A stretch of DNA of 64,000 nt from Burkholderia metallica (GTDB lineage: Bacteria; Pseudomonadota; Gammaproteobacteria; Burkholderiales; Burkholderiaceae), in assembly GCF_902832845.1 (NCBI RefSeq), contig NZ_CADFDB010000008.1, positions 335,333 through 399,332 on the forward strand. Reading direction: 5' to 3'. Shown here piece after piece: positions 7,779-16,511 of the stretch. The notes under the pieces are model-generated. The model had not been told where the DNA came from, did no database searches, and saw only the letters and a list, made by a program, of their open reading frames with translations. Position 1 is the first letter of the stretch. Every line of letters starts with the position of its first letter. A program made the position numbers and the translations under genes.

Positions 7779-10100
7779 CTACTGTTGCGCGAGCGCGTCC
7801 GTCAGCGGCCGCTGCGCGACACGCACCAGATTGTCGCGGCTCGCACCGGGGCTCGACCATTGCAGATGCATGCTGGCCGGCCCGCTCGCATGCACGTACT
7901 CGATGCGGATCGGCACGTTGCGCTTCTGCGTCAGGTGAATGCGGCCCTTCGCGGTCGCGAGCCCCGGCTGTTCCTTGTCGATCACCTTGCGGCCGTCGAT
8001 CCACACGCGCGCGACGTTGTCGCTCGTCACGCTGAACGTGTAGTTGTCGGCCTTCGGAATGTCGAGCGCGCCGGTCCAGCGGATCGCATAGTTCGTCGCA
8101 TTCATCCCCTTCGACGCGTCCGGCGAATCGGTGCCGCGCTCGGTGTTCAGGTCGAAATCGACGAGCGGCGTGATCGACGAGAACACCGGCGTCGTGAACG
8201 TCGTGTCGTTGTAGTACGTCGCATTGAGCACGCGCAGCCGCGAGCTGAACGCGCTCGCGAGCGCCTGCACCTCGGCCGTGCTCCACGGGTGGCCGTCGGG
8301 GTAGAGCGTGCCCTGGAACGGCGTGCCCGGTTCGACGGTCGCCGGGGCGGACGCCGTCTGTCCCCAGTGGAAGCGCGTATTCGTGCGGCCGATCATCAGC
8401 TCCCACACGAGGAAGCCCGTCGTGCCGCCGTAGGTGGATGCGATGCCGGCCATCGTCTGGCCGGCCTGGCCGCCCGGCCAGCCGCGCTGCAGCGTTTCCG
8501 AATTCAGGCTGTCGAGCAGGCTCGGCGGCAGCGAGTAGTCGGGCGTCGTCGCGTTCTTCGCGTACGGGTGGAACGCGTGGAAATCGGAGAAGTAGTCGCC
8601 TTCCGGCTCCTGCACGTTCGGCGAATTGATCGGCTGCGTCGCGCCCGCGTTCAGGATCGCGATGCGGGCGTCGTTCATCATCAGCGCACGCGTGGGCTGC
8701 AGCGCGCCGTTGCCGCTGCAGCCGGGCTCGTTCATCGGTTCCCAGTACAGGATGCGCGGGTCGTTGCGGTGCGCGGACACGAAATCGGCGATGTAGTGCT
8801 GCAGGTCCTGCTTGTACGTGGTCGACGCGCCCGCCGCGACCGGCTGCAGGTACTGCTGCTCGACCGACTGCCCGGGCGACTGCACCCAGCGGCTGTTGTG
8901 CACGCCGAAGATCGGCGCAGGCTGCGGGCCGTAGGCGGGATCGACGTGCCAGCAATCGTCGTAGAAGATCGGCGCGACCTTCAGCCCGTGGCGCGCGGCG
9001 ATACCGAGCAGGCTGTCGAACTTCGCGAGGAACGCGTCGCGGTCGTTGACCCAGTTCAGGTAGTGCAGGTACACGGTGATCGTGTTCATGCCGTACGTCT
9101 GCGCGTAGTCGAGCTCGCGGTCGACGGTCGCCGGATCGTAGTTCTCCCAGAAGTCGATCGCGTTGACCGCATTCCACGGGTTGTACACGGCGCCGACCAC
9201 GCGCGAGAAGTCGTAGGTTTTCGGTGCGACGTCCGGATAGCGGCTGACCGTCACGTTGCTGAACGCGACGCTCGCGCCGAAGCGGCGCAGCCCGAACGCG
9301 CCCGCGCGCAGCGCGGTCGTCAGGCCGCTCGTCGCGTCGTTGATGCTGATCGTCTGCGTGCCGTCGACGTACACGTCGATCGCGTTGTTGCGCGTGACGA
9401 CCTTCAGGTGGTGCGTGCTGCCCGGCACGATCGCCGGCGCCGGGTAGTCGATGAAGTCGGTCCAGTCGTTCCGTTCGCGGCCGACCTGCACCACGTGCCG
9501 CACCGCGTCGAGCCCGATGTAGTAGCCCGTCAGCGCGTCGGTGCCGACCGTCGGGTTCGTCACGTGCACGATGAAGCCCGCGTTCGCGGTGTTCGCGCCC
9601 GGCGCCGGTGCGCCGATCGTGACGTCCGCTTCGTACGACGCGTGGCCGTACGCCGGATGCTGCGCGTTCGTGACGAGCTTTGCGCCGTCCGTGTTCGTGC
9701 CGTCGATCCGGATCGTATTGCCGCCGCCGCTCGTCCACGCCGGGCCGTACGTATCGAAGTCGGCGAGCGTCAGCGTCTGCGTGTCGGTCGCGACGGGCGG
9801 CGCCGGCGGTGCATAGGGCAGCACGCCGTGCGGCGACACGCGCAGCGCGGGCGTCGGCCCCGGCAGGCCGAGCGTGACGAGCTGATTCGGGAAGTGCGAC
9901 GGGCCGCCGTAGCCCGTGTTCATGAAATCGCCGGACGCCGTTGCGTTCGCGGCTGCGGCGCTGTCGGTCGATGCGGCATCGACGGACGCACGCGCGGCGA
10001 GCGCGGACGCCGACGGCGCGGACGAATCGTCGCCGCCGCACGATGCGAGCACGATGACGACCGCCAGTGCGGCGGGCTTGAGACGAGACGTGATAGTCAT
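7779..10100 (-). CDS. lipoprotein glycoside hydrolase (GH5/clan-A type) with jelly-roll and PA14 domains
   Basis: 773 residues. The N-terminus is a lipoprotein signal with lipobox LASC (Cys21) followed by GGDDSS, suggesting outer-membrane or surface anchoring. A concanavalin-like jelly roll (about 100-290, starting FDTYGPAWTSGGGNTIRIDG) is followed by a TIM-barrel glycosidase. In it WEPMNEPG (around 450) carries the clan-A acid/base Glu and GFLVWELMIGRTNT (around 575) the likely nucleophile Glu. The C-terminus (about 650-760) is a PA14-type carbohydrate-binding module (NYTFSVTSDNVARVWIDG). It is likely to cleave an external polysaccharide or glycoside; the substrate is unknown. It sits beside a LacI regulator and a sugar importer, which suggests a shared job. 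Confidence 0.82.
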   Translation of the reverse strand: MTITSRLKPAALAVVIVLASCGGDDSSAPSASALAARASVDAASTDSAAAANATASGDFMNTGYGGPSHFPNQLVTLGLPGPTPALRVSPHGVLPYAPPAPPVATDTQTLTLADFDTYGPAWTSGGGNTIRIDGTNTDGAKLVTNAQHPAYGHASYEADVTIGAPAPGANTANAGFIVHVTNPTVGTDALTGYYIGLDAVRHVVQVGRERNDWTDFIDYPAPAIVPGSTHHLKVVTRNNAIDVYVDGTQTISINDATSGLTTALRAGAFGLRRFGASVAFSNVTVSRYPDVAPKTYDFSRVVGAVYNPWNAVNAIDFWENYDPATVDRELDYAQTYGMNTITVYLHYLNWVNDRDAFLAKFDSLLGIAARHGLKVAPIFYDDCWHVDPAYGPQPAPIFGVHNSRWVQSPGQSVEQQYLQPVAAGASTTYKQDLQHYIADFVSAHRNDPRILYWEPMNEPGCSGNGALQPTRALMMNDARIAILNAGATQPINSPNVQEPEGDYFSDFHAFHPYAKNATTPDYSLPPSLLDSLNSETLQRGWPGGQAGQTMAGIASTYGGTTGFLVWELMIGRTNTRFHWGQTASAPATVEPGTPFQGTLYPDGHPWSTAEVQALASAFSSRLRVLNATYYNDTTFTTPVFSSITPLVDFDLNTERGTDSPDASKGMNATNYAIRWTGALDIPKADNYTFSVTSDNVARVWIDGRKVIDKEQPGLATAKGRIHLTQKRNVPIRIEYVHASGPASMHLQWSSPGASRDNLVRVAQRPLTDALAQQ

Positions 10101-10457
10101 TCTGGACTCCGTATGAATGAGGAGAAGCGGACGACTGGTGACTCGATGCGGATGAAGCGGTGCCCGGACAGGAAGCGTCCGGAGCGGTACGCGTGTGATG
10201 TGCGGACGGGCGGAGCGGGCAGCGCGGCGGGGTTCGCGCGCATTCGCTTCCGGTCACCGTCTCGTCGTGTTGCCGTGTCGTGGCGCGGGGTTTTGTCCGA
10301 TGCCGACGCAAGTATAGAAATGCTTTGAAATTATTACTAATAATTTAGCGATGGTGTTTACCCTGAAGTGTTCGACGGCAAGGACAAGCAGGCCGGGCGG
10401 CGAAGCCGCCGCACCGCGTAGTTGTGTTGGGGGAATGAAAATAAGGCGGGTGCTCGC
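10101..10457. other. intergenic region upstream of the glycosidase, 357 bp
   Basis: It lies between the LacI gene end and the glycosidase start, both on the minus strand. It contains an unusually AT-rich patch (10310-10350) with a perfect 19-base palindrome, likely promoter and operator sequence. No gene is supported. Confidence 0.6.
10328..10346. promoter_or_regulatory. perfect AT-rich palindrome upstream of the glycosidase gene
   Basis: AAATTATTA-C-TAATAATTT, two 9-bp arms around one base, in a GC-rich genome. Similar AT-rich inverted repeats occur upstream of the LacI/epimerase pair and of the sugar-binding-protein gene. It may be the operator of the local LacI-family regulator or a nucleoid-protein site. 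Confidence 0.5.
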
Positions 10458-11528
10458 CTACGCGCTGGCCGATTGCGCGGCCGTCTCGACGGCGCGCACC
10501 GACCCGCGCTCAACCAGCGGCCCGTCGAGCTTGATCGCGCGACGGCGCACGGGCATTCCGACCGCGCGGTTCTGCTCTTCCTGCAGCAGAATCTCGACCG
10601 CCCAGCGGCCGAGCTCGTAGTTCGGCAGCACGATCGTCGACAGCGGCGGGTGCGTGTGCCGCGCGATTTCCTGGTCGTCGTAGCCGAGCACCGAGATGTC
10701 GTCGGGCACGCGCATGCCCAGATGCTTGACGGCCTCGATCGCGCCGAGCGCCATCAGGTCGTTCGCGCAGAAGATCGCAGTAGGCGGATGCGGCTCGCGC
10801 AGCAGCGACAGCGCCTGCTCGAAGCCGGTGTCCGAACCCCAGTCGCCGTCGCGCACGAGTTCCGGCGCGAACGGGATGTCGGCCGTCGCGAGCGCGGTGC
10901 GATAGCCCTTCAGGCGGTCCTTCGCGGCGTCCTGCCACGGTTCGCCGTTGATGTAGCCGATGCGCCGGTGGCCCGCGCGCAGCAGGTATTCAGTGGCCGC
11001 AAGCCCGCCGGCGACTTCGGCCGGCACGATCGACGACAGCCCGCCTTCCGTCGTATAGCAGTTGAGCAGCACGGCCGGCACGCGCAGCAGTTCGGACGGC
11101 GGCGTAACCTTGCGCGTATAGACGGTCGCATAGACGACGCCGAGCAGGTTCGGCATCGCGAGCACGGATTCGAGCACCTGGCGCTCGATGTCGACGTTGC
11201 CGTGCGTCGAGTACACGGCGAGGAGCTTGCCGTTCGCGTAGGCCGCGTCGCGCGCGCCGTCGACGTTGACGACCGGGTGCGGGCTCGTCGAGATTTCGTC
11301 GGCGAGATAGACGATCAGGTCGCGCTCGCCGTCGTGCGTCATCGTCACTTCACGCGGCAGGAAGCGGTAGCCGAGCTCGTGCGCGATCTTCACGACCTTG
11401 TCGCGGGTGGCGTCCGAGAATTTCGTGCCCGCCGCGTTGTTCAGCACGAGAGAGACGGTGGATTGCGACACGCCGGCCAGCTTGGCGATGTCGGTCATCG
11501 TGGGGCGACGTTGAGTAGAGCGTTTCAC
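10458..11528 (-). CDS. LacI-family transcriptional regulator
   Basis: 356 residues from a GTG at 11528; an internal ATG at 11498 is the alternative start. The N-terminal LacI helix-turn-helix reads MTDIAKLAGVSQSTVSLVLN followed by the hinge helix region near residue 60. The rest is a type I periplasmic-binding-protein-like sensor domain with AIFCANDLMALGAIEAVKHLG and ISVLGYDDQEIARHTHPPL, as is standard for the family. It is divergent from the aldose 1-epimerase and sugar importer genes and just upstream of the glycosidase, so it most likely controls all of these in response to an imported sugar. The sugar is not known. Confidence 0.92.
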   Translation of the reverse strand: MKRSTQRRPTMTDIAKLAGVSQSTVSLVLNNAAGTKFSDATRDKVVKIAHELGYRFLPREVTMTHDGERDLIVYLADEISTSPHPVVNVDGARDAAYANGKLLAVYSTHGNVDIERQVLESVLAMPNLLGVVYATVYTRKVTPPSELLRVPAVLLNCYTTEGGLSSIVPAEVAGGLAATEYLLRAGHRRIGYINGEPWQDAAKDRLKGYRTALATADIPFAPELVRDGDWGSDTGFEQALSLLREPHPPTAIFCANDLMALGAIEAVKHLGMRVPDDISVLGYDDQEIARHTHPPLSTIVLPNYELGRWAVEILLQEEQNRAVGMPVRRRAIKLDGPLVERGSVRAVETAAQSASA

Positions 11529-11678
11529 GGTAGGAGCGCGGTCCGGCCTCGGCAGGGTGGGCAAATAAAATCGGTAATGAACAGCGGGTCGGATCAACCT
11601 GACCCGACGGTAACATCGGCCATTCGGGCCGGCAATCAAGCTTTACGCGGGCTGCGCCGGATTCGTCGACATTCGGAT

Positions 11679-11700
11679 AATAATATCAACAAATATTATT
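11679..11700. promoter_or_regulatory. AT-rich inverted repeat in the lacI/epimerase divergent promoter
   Basis: AATAATAT-N6-ATATTATT, perfect 8-bp arms, about 150 bp upstream of the regulator start and 100 bp upstream of the epimerase start. It fits an operator shared by the two divergent genes. Confidence 0.5.
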
Positions 11701-11799
11701 GACCACGCGGGCCGCGCCATGCCATTCTTTGCCGCACATGCCCGCGGCCGGATGCTGCACGCCGGCCGCGGGGTCGCCAGCTTCATCCCGGGATGAACG

Positions 11800-12729
11800 A
11801 TGCCGATGGGAACGCCCCGCAATGCCGGCCTGATCGAACTCGCCAGCGGTACGGCCCGCGTGCGCGTCGCGCCGCAGGCCGGCGGCGCGATCGCCGCGTA
11901 CTACGAACACGGGCCCGACGGCCCGCAGCACTGGTTCCGGCCGACCACCGACGCGGCGCTCGCGAGCGGCGATCCGCTGCGTTTCGCGAGCTTCCCGCTG
12001 TTTCCGTATTGCAACCGCATCCGCGACGCGAAGTTCGAATTCGACGGCCGCACGATCGATCTGTCCGGCCCGGACGATGCATATCGCCATGCGCTGCACG
12101 GCCACGGCTGGCGTCGCCCGTGGGAAGTCGAGCGGTGCGAGGCGGCGCGGGCCGACCTGCGTTTCGAGCATCGTCCGTCGCCCGGCCGCCCGGGCGACTG
12201 GCCGTTCCATTACGAGGCGCGCCAGTCGATCCGGCTCGACGGCGCCGTGCTGTCGATCACGCTGTCCGCGCGCAACCTCGGCGCGTCGCCGATGCCGTTC
12301 GGCATGGGCCATCACCCGTATTACCCGCGCACGCCGGATACCGTCGTGAAGGCGCACGTCGATGCGATGTGGCACGCCGATGCGGACGTGCTGCCCGTTC
12401 GCGTCGGCGCTCATCCGGCTGTCGACGCGCTCCGAAACGGGATGCCGGTCGATGCGTTCGATCTCGACAACAATTTCGTCGGCTGGTCGCGCGAAGCCGC
12501 GGTGATCTGGCCGGCGCGCGGCCGGCAGGTCGTGATGCACGCCGAGCGGCCGTTCGACCAGCTCGTCGTGTACGCGCCGGCCGGCGCCGACGCGCTGTGC
12601 GTCGAGCCCGTCACGAACACGACGGACAGTTTCAATGCGAAGGAATCCGTATCGCTCGTCGGAGGCTGCGTGCTGGCGCCGGGCGAGTCGCTGCAGGCGA
12701 TGCTGCGGTGGACGCCGGGCCCTGCCTGA
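11800..12729 (+). CDS. aldose 1-epimerase
   Basis: 309 residues of the galactose-mutarotase-like fold. Diagnostic pieces are FPLFPYCNRIRDAKFEFDGRTI (substrate-site Arg in NRI), HALHGHGWRRPWEV (catalytic His) and GMGHHPYYPR (second His). The conserved catalytic Glu is probably in the LCVEPVTNTTDSFN block near the C-terminus. The enzyme interconverts alpha and beta anomers of aldoses. It begins the block that continues into the sugar ABC importer and is divergent from the LacI gene, so it likely prepares the imported sugar for metabolism. ATG 11800 is chosen; ATG 11806 is also possible. Confidence 0.88.
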   Translation: MPMGTPRNAGLIELASGTARVRVAPQAGGAIAAYYEHGPDGPQHWFRPTTDAALASGDPLRFASFPLFPYCNRIRDAKFEFDGRTIDLSGPDDAYRHALHGHGWRRPWEVERCEAARADLRFEHRPSPGRPGDWPFHYEARQSIRLDGAVLSITLSARNLGASPMPFGMGHHPYYPRTPDTVVKAHVDAMWHADADVLPVRVGAHPAVDALRNGMPVDAFDLDNNFVGWSREAAVIWPARGRQVVMHAERPFDQLVVYAPAGADALCVEPVTNTTDSFNAKESVSLVGGCVLAPGESLQAMLRWTPGPA

Positions 12730-12768
12730 CGGGTTCGGCGGTACGGGATTATCCCGAGTCGGGCAGGC

Positions 12769-12790
12769 GATAATATCGAGTAATAATATT
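12769..12790. promoter_or_regulatory. AT-rich palindromic cluster upstream of the sugar-binding-protein gene
   Basis: GATAATATC and AATAATATT, each a short palindrome, lie three to four bases apart about 70 bp upstream of the start codon. They resemble the AT-rich repeats at 10328 and 11679 and could serve as promoter or operator. Confidence 0.45.
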
Positions 12791-12859
12791 AGTTCGTGAC
12801 GTCGAAGCCGGCCGTATGTGCGACGGCGCGCGGGCCGATCACAACACTTGGAGACGATG

Positions 12860-13885
12860 ATGCCGAGCCGTGCAAAGCTGCAACGTATCGTGGTGACATT
12901 GGGGGTGACGCTCGGGTGCGTCGCGATCGCGCACGCGCAGGACAATGCGCAGAAGGTCGGGACGAGCTCCGCGCAGACCTGCACGAATCCGAAGCCGGGC
13001 AGCGTGAAGCTGACCGATCTCGTGGTCGGCTTCTCGCAGTCGGAGAACGAGCAGAACCCGTTCCGCGCGACCGAAACCGCGTCGGTGCGTGCCGCGGCGA
13101 AGGCGGCCGGCGTCAAGCGGCTGCTGTACACGAATGCGAACGCGAACCAGGCGAAGCAGGTCGCCGATATCGAAAGCATGATCAACCAGGGCGCGCAGGC
13201 GCTGATCGTTGCACCGAACGATTCGACCGGCCTGCAGCCCGCGCTTGCGCAGGCGCGCGCGAAGGGCATCCCGGTCGTGACGATCGACCGGCAGACGGCC
13301 GGCACGCCGTGCCAGGATTTCATCACGTTCCTCGGCTCCGACTTCTTCCGGCAAGGGCAGCGCGCCGCGCAGGCGCTCGCCGATGCGACGGGCGGTAAAG
13401 CCACGATCGCCGAGATCCAGGGCGGCTACGGCAATACCGTCGAGAGCCAGCGCACCGACGGTTTCGCCGACGGCCTGAAGAAATTCCCGAACATGAAGAT
13501 CGTCGCGTCGCAGACGGCGAACTGGTCGGCCACCGAAGCGCAGAAGGTGATGGAGCAGGTGCTGCTCGCGCATCCGGACGTGAACGCCGTCTACGCGCAG
13601 GCCGACACGATGGCGCTCGGCGCGATGACCGCGCTGCGGCAGGCCGGCAAGCAGCGCGGCGTGACGGTCGTGTCGATCGACGGCACGAAGGATTTCGTCA
13701 CCGCGATCGCGAACGGCTCGGCCGCGGCGAGCGTCGAGACGAACCCGCGCTTCGGCCCGCTCGCATTCAAGTCGCTCGAAGCGTGGTTCGCCGGCAAGCC
13801 GGTCGCGCAGAAGCAGATCATGGAAGACGCGCTGTACGACAAGGCGAACGCGAAGCATTCGCTCGAAGCGAATCTCGTGTACTGA
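12860..13885 (+). CDS. ytfQ: sugar ABC transporter periplasmic binding protein, YtfQ-like
   Basis: 341 residues from the ATG at 12860, six bases after GGAG; ATG 12857 is too close to that site. The signal peptide ends around CVAIAHAQ. The mature protein is a type I periplasmic sugar-binding protein with VGFSQSENEQNPFRATETAS, IVAPNDSTGLQPAL, IPVVTIDRQTAG and VVSIDGTKDFVTAI. The pattern VGFSQ-x-RAAET and the four-gene order match the E. coli YtfQRT-YjfF galactofuranose importer rather than ribose or xylose systems. An extra Cys pair (AQTCTNPKPG, TPCQDF) is notable. The symbol reflects the closest family I recognise; the ligand is inferred. Confidence 0.82.
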   Translation: MPSRAKLQRIVVTLGVTLGCVAIAHAQDNAQKVGTSSAQTCTNPKPGSVKLTDLVVGFSQSENEQNPFRATETASVRAAAKAAGVKRLLYTNANANQAKQVADIESMINQGAQALIVAPNDSTGLQPALAQARAKGIPVVTIDRQTAGTPCQDFITFLGSDFFRQGQRAAQALADATGGKATIAEIQGGYGNTVESQRTDGFADGLKKFPNMKIVASQTANWSATEAQKVMEQVLLAHPDVNAVYAQADTMALGAMTALRQAGKQRGVTVVSIDGTKDFVTAIANGSAAASVETNPRFGPLAFKSLEAWFAGKPVAQKQIMEDALYDKANAKHSLEANLVY

Positions 13886-13943
13886 TCCGGCAACCGGCAG
13901 GTAACCGGTCGGCAACCGCTCACACGCGAACACGAGGCGCACG

Positions 13944-15500
13944 ATGGACGCAACGCTACCCGCCGGACCCGGCGCCGACGATGGCGCCGGCGGCAAACCC
14001 GTCGTGCTCGAGACGCGCGGCATCGGCAAGACGTTCGGCGTCGTGCGCGCGCTGGCCGGCGTGTCGCTGTCGCTGCGCGCGGGCGAAGTGCACGGGCTGA
14101 TGGGCGAGAACGGCGCCGGCAAGTCGACGCTGATCAAGATCCTCACCGGCTTTCACCAGCCCGACGCGGGCGAGATCCGCGTCGACGGTGCACCCGTGTC
14201 GTTCGACAGCCCGCGGGCCGCGCAGCGCGCGGGCATCTGCGCGGTCTACCAGGAAATCAACCTGATTCCCGAGCGCAGCGTGGCCGAGAACATCTTCCTC
14301 GGCCACGAGCCGCGCCGCTTCGGCCCGTGGATCGATCGGCGCGCGATGCGCGCGCGCACGCGCGAGATCGTCGAGCGCTACGGGCTCTCGGTCGATCCGG
14401 CCGACAAGGTCGGTTCCCTCGGGCTCGGCCAGCAGCAGATGGTGTCGATCGCGCGCGGCGTGTCGCTCGGCGCGCGCGTGCTGATTCTCGACGAGCCGAC
14501 GTCGGCGTTGAGCGGGGCGGAAGTGGAAGTGCTGTTCGGCGTCGTCGATCAGTTGCGCGCGACGGGCATCGCGATCGTGCTCGTGAGCCACCGGTTGTCC
14601 GAGTGCTACCGGATGTGCGACCGGCTCACCGTGCTGCGCGACGGCGCGGTGGTGCGCAGCGACACGCCCGACCGGCTGCCGCGCATGGCGCTGATTGCGG
14701 CGATGCTCGGCCGCGAAGTCGGCGCGCACGGGCCGCGCGAACAGGCGCAAGCCGCCGCGGCCGATCACGCGCAGGCGCCGGCGCTCGCCGTCGACGGGTT
14801 GCGCTGGGGTACGCGTTTGCGCGACGTGTCGTTCCGCGTCGCGCCGAAGGAAATCGTCGGGCTCGCGGGATTGCTCGGCGCCGGCCGCACCGAAACGTTC
14901 AAGGCCGTGTTCGGCGCGCAGCAGCCGGACGGCGGCGCGGTGCGCATCGGCGGCCGTGCGCTCGACGGCGCGGACCCGGCGCGTGCGATTCGCGCGGGGC
15001 TCGCGTTCCTGTCCGAAGATCGCCGTTCGGAAGGCATTTTCTCGAAGCTGTCGGTGCGCGAGAACATCGTCGTGTGCGTGCTGCCGCGCATCGCGCGCTT
15101 CGGCTTCATTTCCGTGCGCAAGCAGGACGCGCTCGTCGAGCGCTACATCCGCGAGCTGGGCATCAAGACGTCGCACGCGAGCGCGCCGATCTCGACGCTG
15201 TCCGGCGGCAACCAGCAGAAGGCGCTGATCGCGCGCTGCCTGTCGACCGAGCCGACGGTGCTGCTGCTCGACGATCCGACGCGCGGCATCGACGTGGGCG
15301 CGAAGGCGGAAGTGCATGACCTCGTCAAACGGCTCGCCGACGACGGGCTGGCAGTCGTCGCGACGTCGTCGGAGATGGACGAGCTGCTCGAGCTGGCCGA
15401 CCGGCTCGTGATCCTGCATGAAGGGGCGACGAGCGGCGAGCTGTCGACGCGCGGCGCGAGCCCCGACGACGTGACCGCGCTGCTCGCGAATCAGGCTTGA
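13944..15500 (+). CDS. ytfR: sugar ABC transporter ATP-binding protein (two ATPase domains), YtfR-like
   Basis: 518 residues with two tandem ABC domains, the normal arrangement for sugar importers of the CUT2 group. Domain 1 has Walker A GENGAGKST near residue 53, signature LGLGQQQM and Walker B LILDEPTSAL. Domain 2 has a degenerate Walker A (GLLGAGRTETF), signature LSGGNQQK and Walker B LLLDDPTRGID. It lies 58 bp after the binding-protein gene. It powers the two permeases that follow. Degenerate second Walker A motifs are common in this family. Confidence 0.92.
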   Translation: MDATLPAGPGADDGAGGKPVVLETRGIGKTFGVVRALAGVSLSLRAGEVHGLMGENGAGKSTLIKILTGFHQPDAGEIRVDGAPVSFDSPRAAQRAGICAVYQEINLIPERSVAENIFLGHEPRRFGPWIDRRAMRARTREIVERYGLSVDPADKVGSLGLGQQQMVSIARGVSLGARVLILDEPTSALSGAEVEVLFGVVDQLRATGIAIVLVSHRLSECYRMCDRLTVLRDGAVVRSDTPDRLPRMALIAAMLGREVGAHGPREQAQAAAADHAQAPALAVDGLRWGTRLRDVSFRVAPKEIVGLAGLLGAGRTETFKAVFGAQQPDGGAVRIGGRALDGADPARAIRAGLAFLSEDRRSEGIFSKLSVRENIVVCVLPRIARFGFISVRKQDALVERYIRELGIKTSHASAPISTLSGGNQQKALIARCLSTEPTVLLLDDPTRGIDVGAKAEVHDLVKRLADDGLAVVATSSEMDELLELADRLVILHEGATSGELSTRGASPDDVTALLANQA

Positions 15501-15532
15501 GCACCGCACATCGACCAGAGAATGAGGGAAGC

Positions 15533-16510
15533 GTGAATCTAGCCAACCTGACGAGCGAGCGGGACGACGCACGCCGCACGTCGCGCCGCGCGTTGTTCGC
15601 CCAGGCGCGCGACCGCAGCGTGTATCTCGCGTTCGTCGCGCTCGCGGTCTTCAACCTGATCGTCACGCCCGGGTTCTCGAATCCGCTCGCCGCGCGCAGC
15701 CTGCTGTTCCAGGCCGCGCCGATCGTGCTGATCGCGCTCGGGCAGAACCTCGCGATCGCGACGCGCGGCATCGACCTGTCGGTCGGGTCGGTGATGGCGC
15801 TGTCGAGCGCGGTCATCGCCGTGTGTCTGCCGTACGGAACGGGCGCCGCATGCGCGGCGGCGATCGCGATCGGGCTCGCGGTCGGCCTCTTCAACGGCGG
15901 TCTCGTCGCGCGGCTCGGCATCGATCCGCTGATTTCCGGGCTGGCGCTGCTCGTTGCCGCGCGCGGGCTGGCGCAGGCGTTGCTCGGCGGGTCGCGCGTG
16001 AGCCTGCCGCCTTCCGATGCATTCGATTTCATCGGCATCGGTACGTTCCTCGGGCTGCCGGTCGTGATGCTGATCGCGCTGGCGTGCGCGGCGATCGTGT
16101 TCTTCGTCGTGCGCAATACCACCTTCGGGCGCTACACGATCCTCGTCGGTGCGAGTCGCGAGGCCGCACATCTCGCCGGCGTGCCGGTGCGGCGCACGCT
16201 GCTCGCGGTGTACGCGGCAAGCGGTGCGCTCGCGGGCCTTGCCGGCCTGTTCGCCACCGCACGGCTCGGCGCCGGCGATCCGAACTATGTCGGGGTGAAC
16301 TTCGAACTCGATGCGATCGCCGCGTCGGTGATCGGCGGCACGCCGCTCTCCGGCGGGCGCGTGTCGATCGTCGGCACCGTGTTCGGCGTGCTGCTGCTGC
16401 AACTGCTCGACGCCAGCTTCATCATGAACAACATCAGCTACACGTATGCGCAGATCCTGAAGGCCGCGTTCATCCTCGGCGCGCTGTACCTGCAGCGCTC
16501 GGGAGCCTGA
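15533..16510 (+). CDS. ytfT: sugar ABC transporter permease, YtfT-like
   Basis: 325 residues from a GTG at 15533 that follows the ribosome-binding site GAGGGA; a TTG at 15497 overlapping the previous stop is in frame but has a poorer site. It has eight to ten membrane helices of the CUT2 permease family (BPD_transp_2), with the conserved LIALGQNLAIATRGIDLSVGS and GRYTILVGASREAAHLAGVPV blocks. It pairs with the next permease as a heterodimer, as in YtfT-YjfF. The window overlap with neighbours implies one transcript. Confidence 0.9.
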   Translation: MNLANLTSERDDARRTSRRALFAQARDRSVYLAFVALAVFNLIVTPGFSNPLAARSLLFQAAPIVLIALGQNLAIATRGIDLSVGSVMALSSAVIAVCLPYGTGAACAAAIAIGLAVGLFNGGLVARLGIDPLISGLALLVAARGLAQALLGGSRVSLPPSDAFDFIGIGTFLGLPVVMLIALACAAIVFFVVRNTTFGRYTILVGASREAAHLAGVPVRRTLLAVYAASGALAGLAGLFATARLGAGDPNYVGVNFELDAIAASVIGGTPLSGGRVSIVGTVFGVLLLQLLDASFIMNNISYTYAQILKAAFILGALYLQRSGA

Positions 16511-16511
16511 C

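Noticed and set aside
15497-15532. TTG start for the first sugar permease overlapping the previous stop
   Set aside because: The GTG at 15533 has a good ribosome-binding site and gives the standard permease N-terminus.
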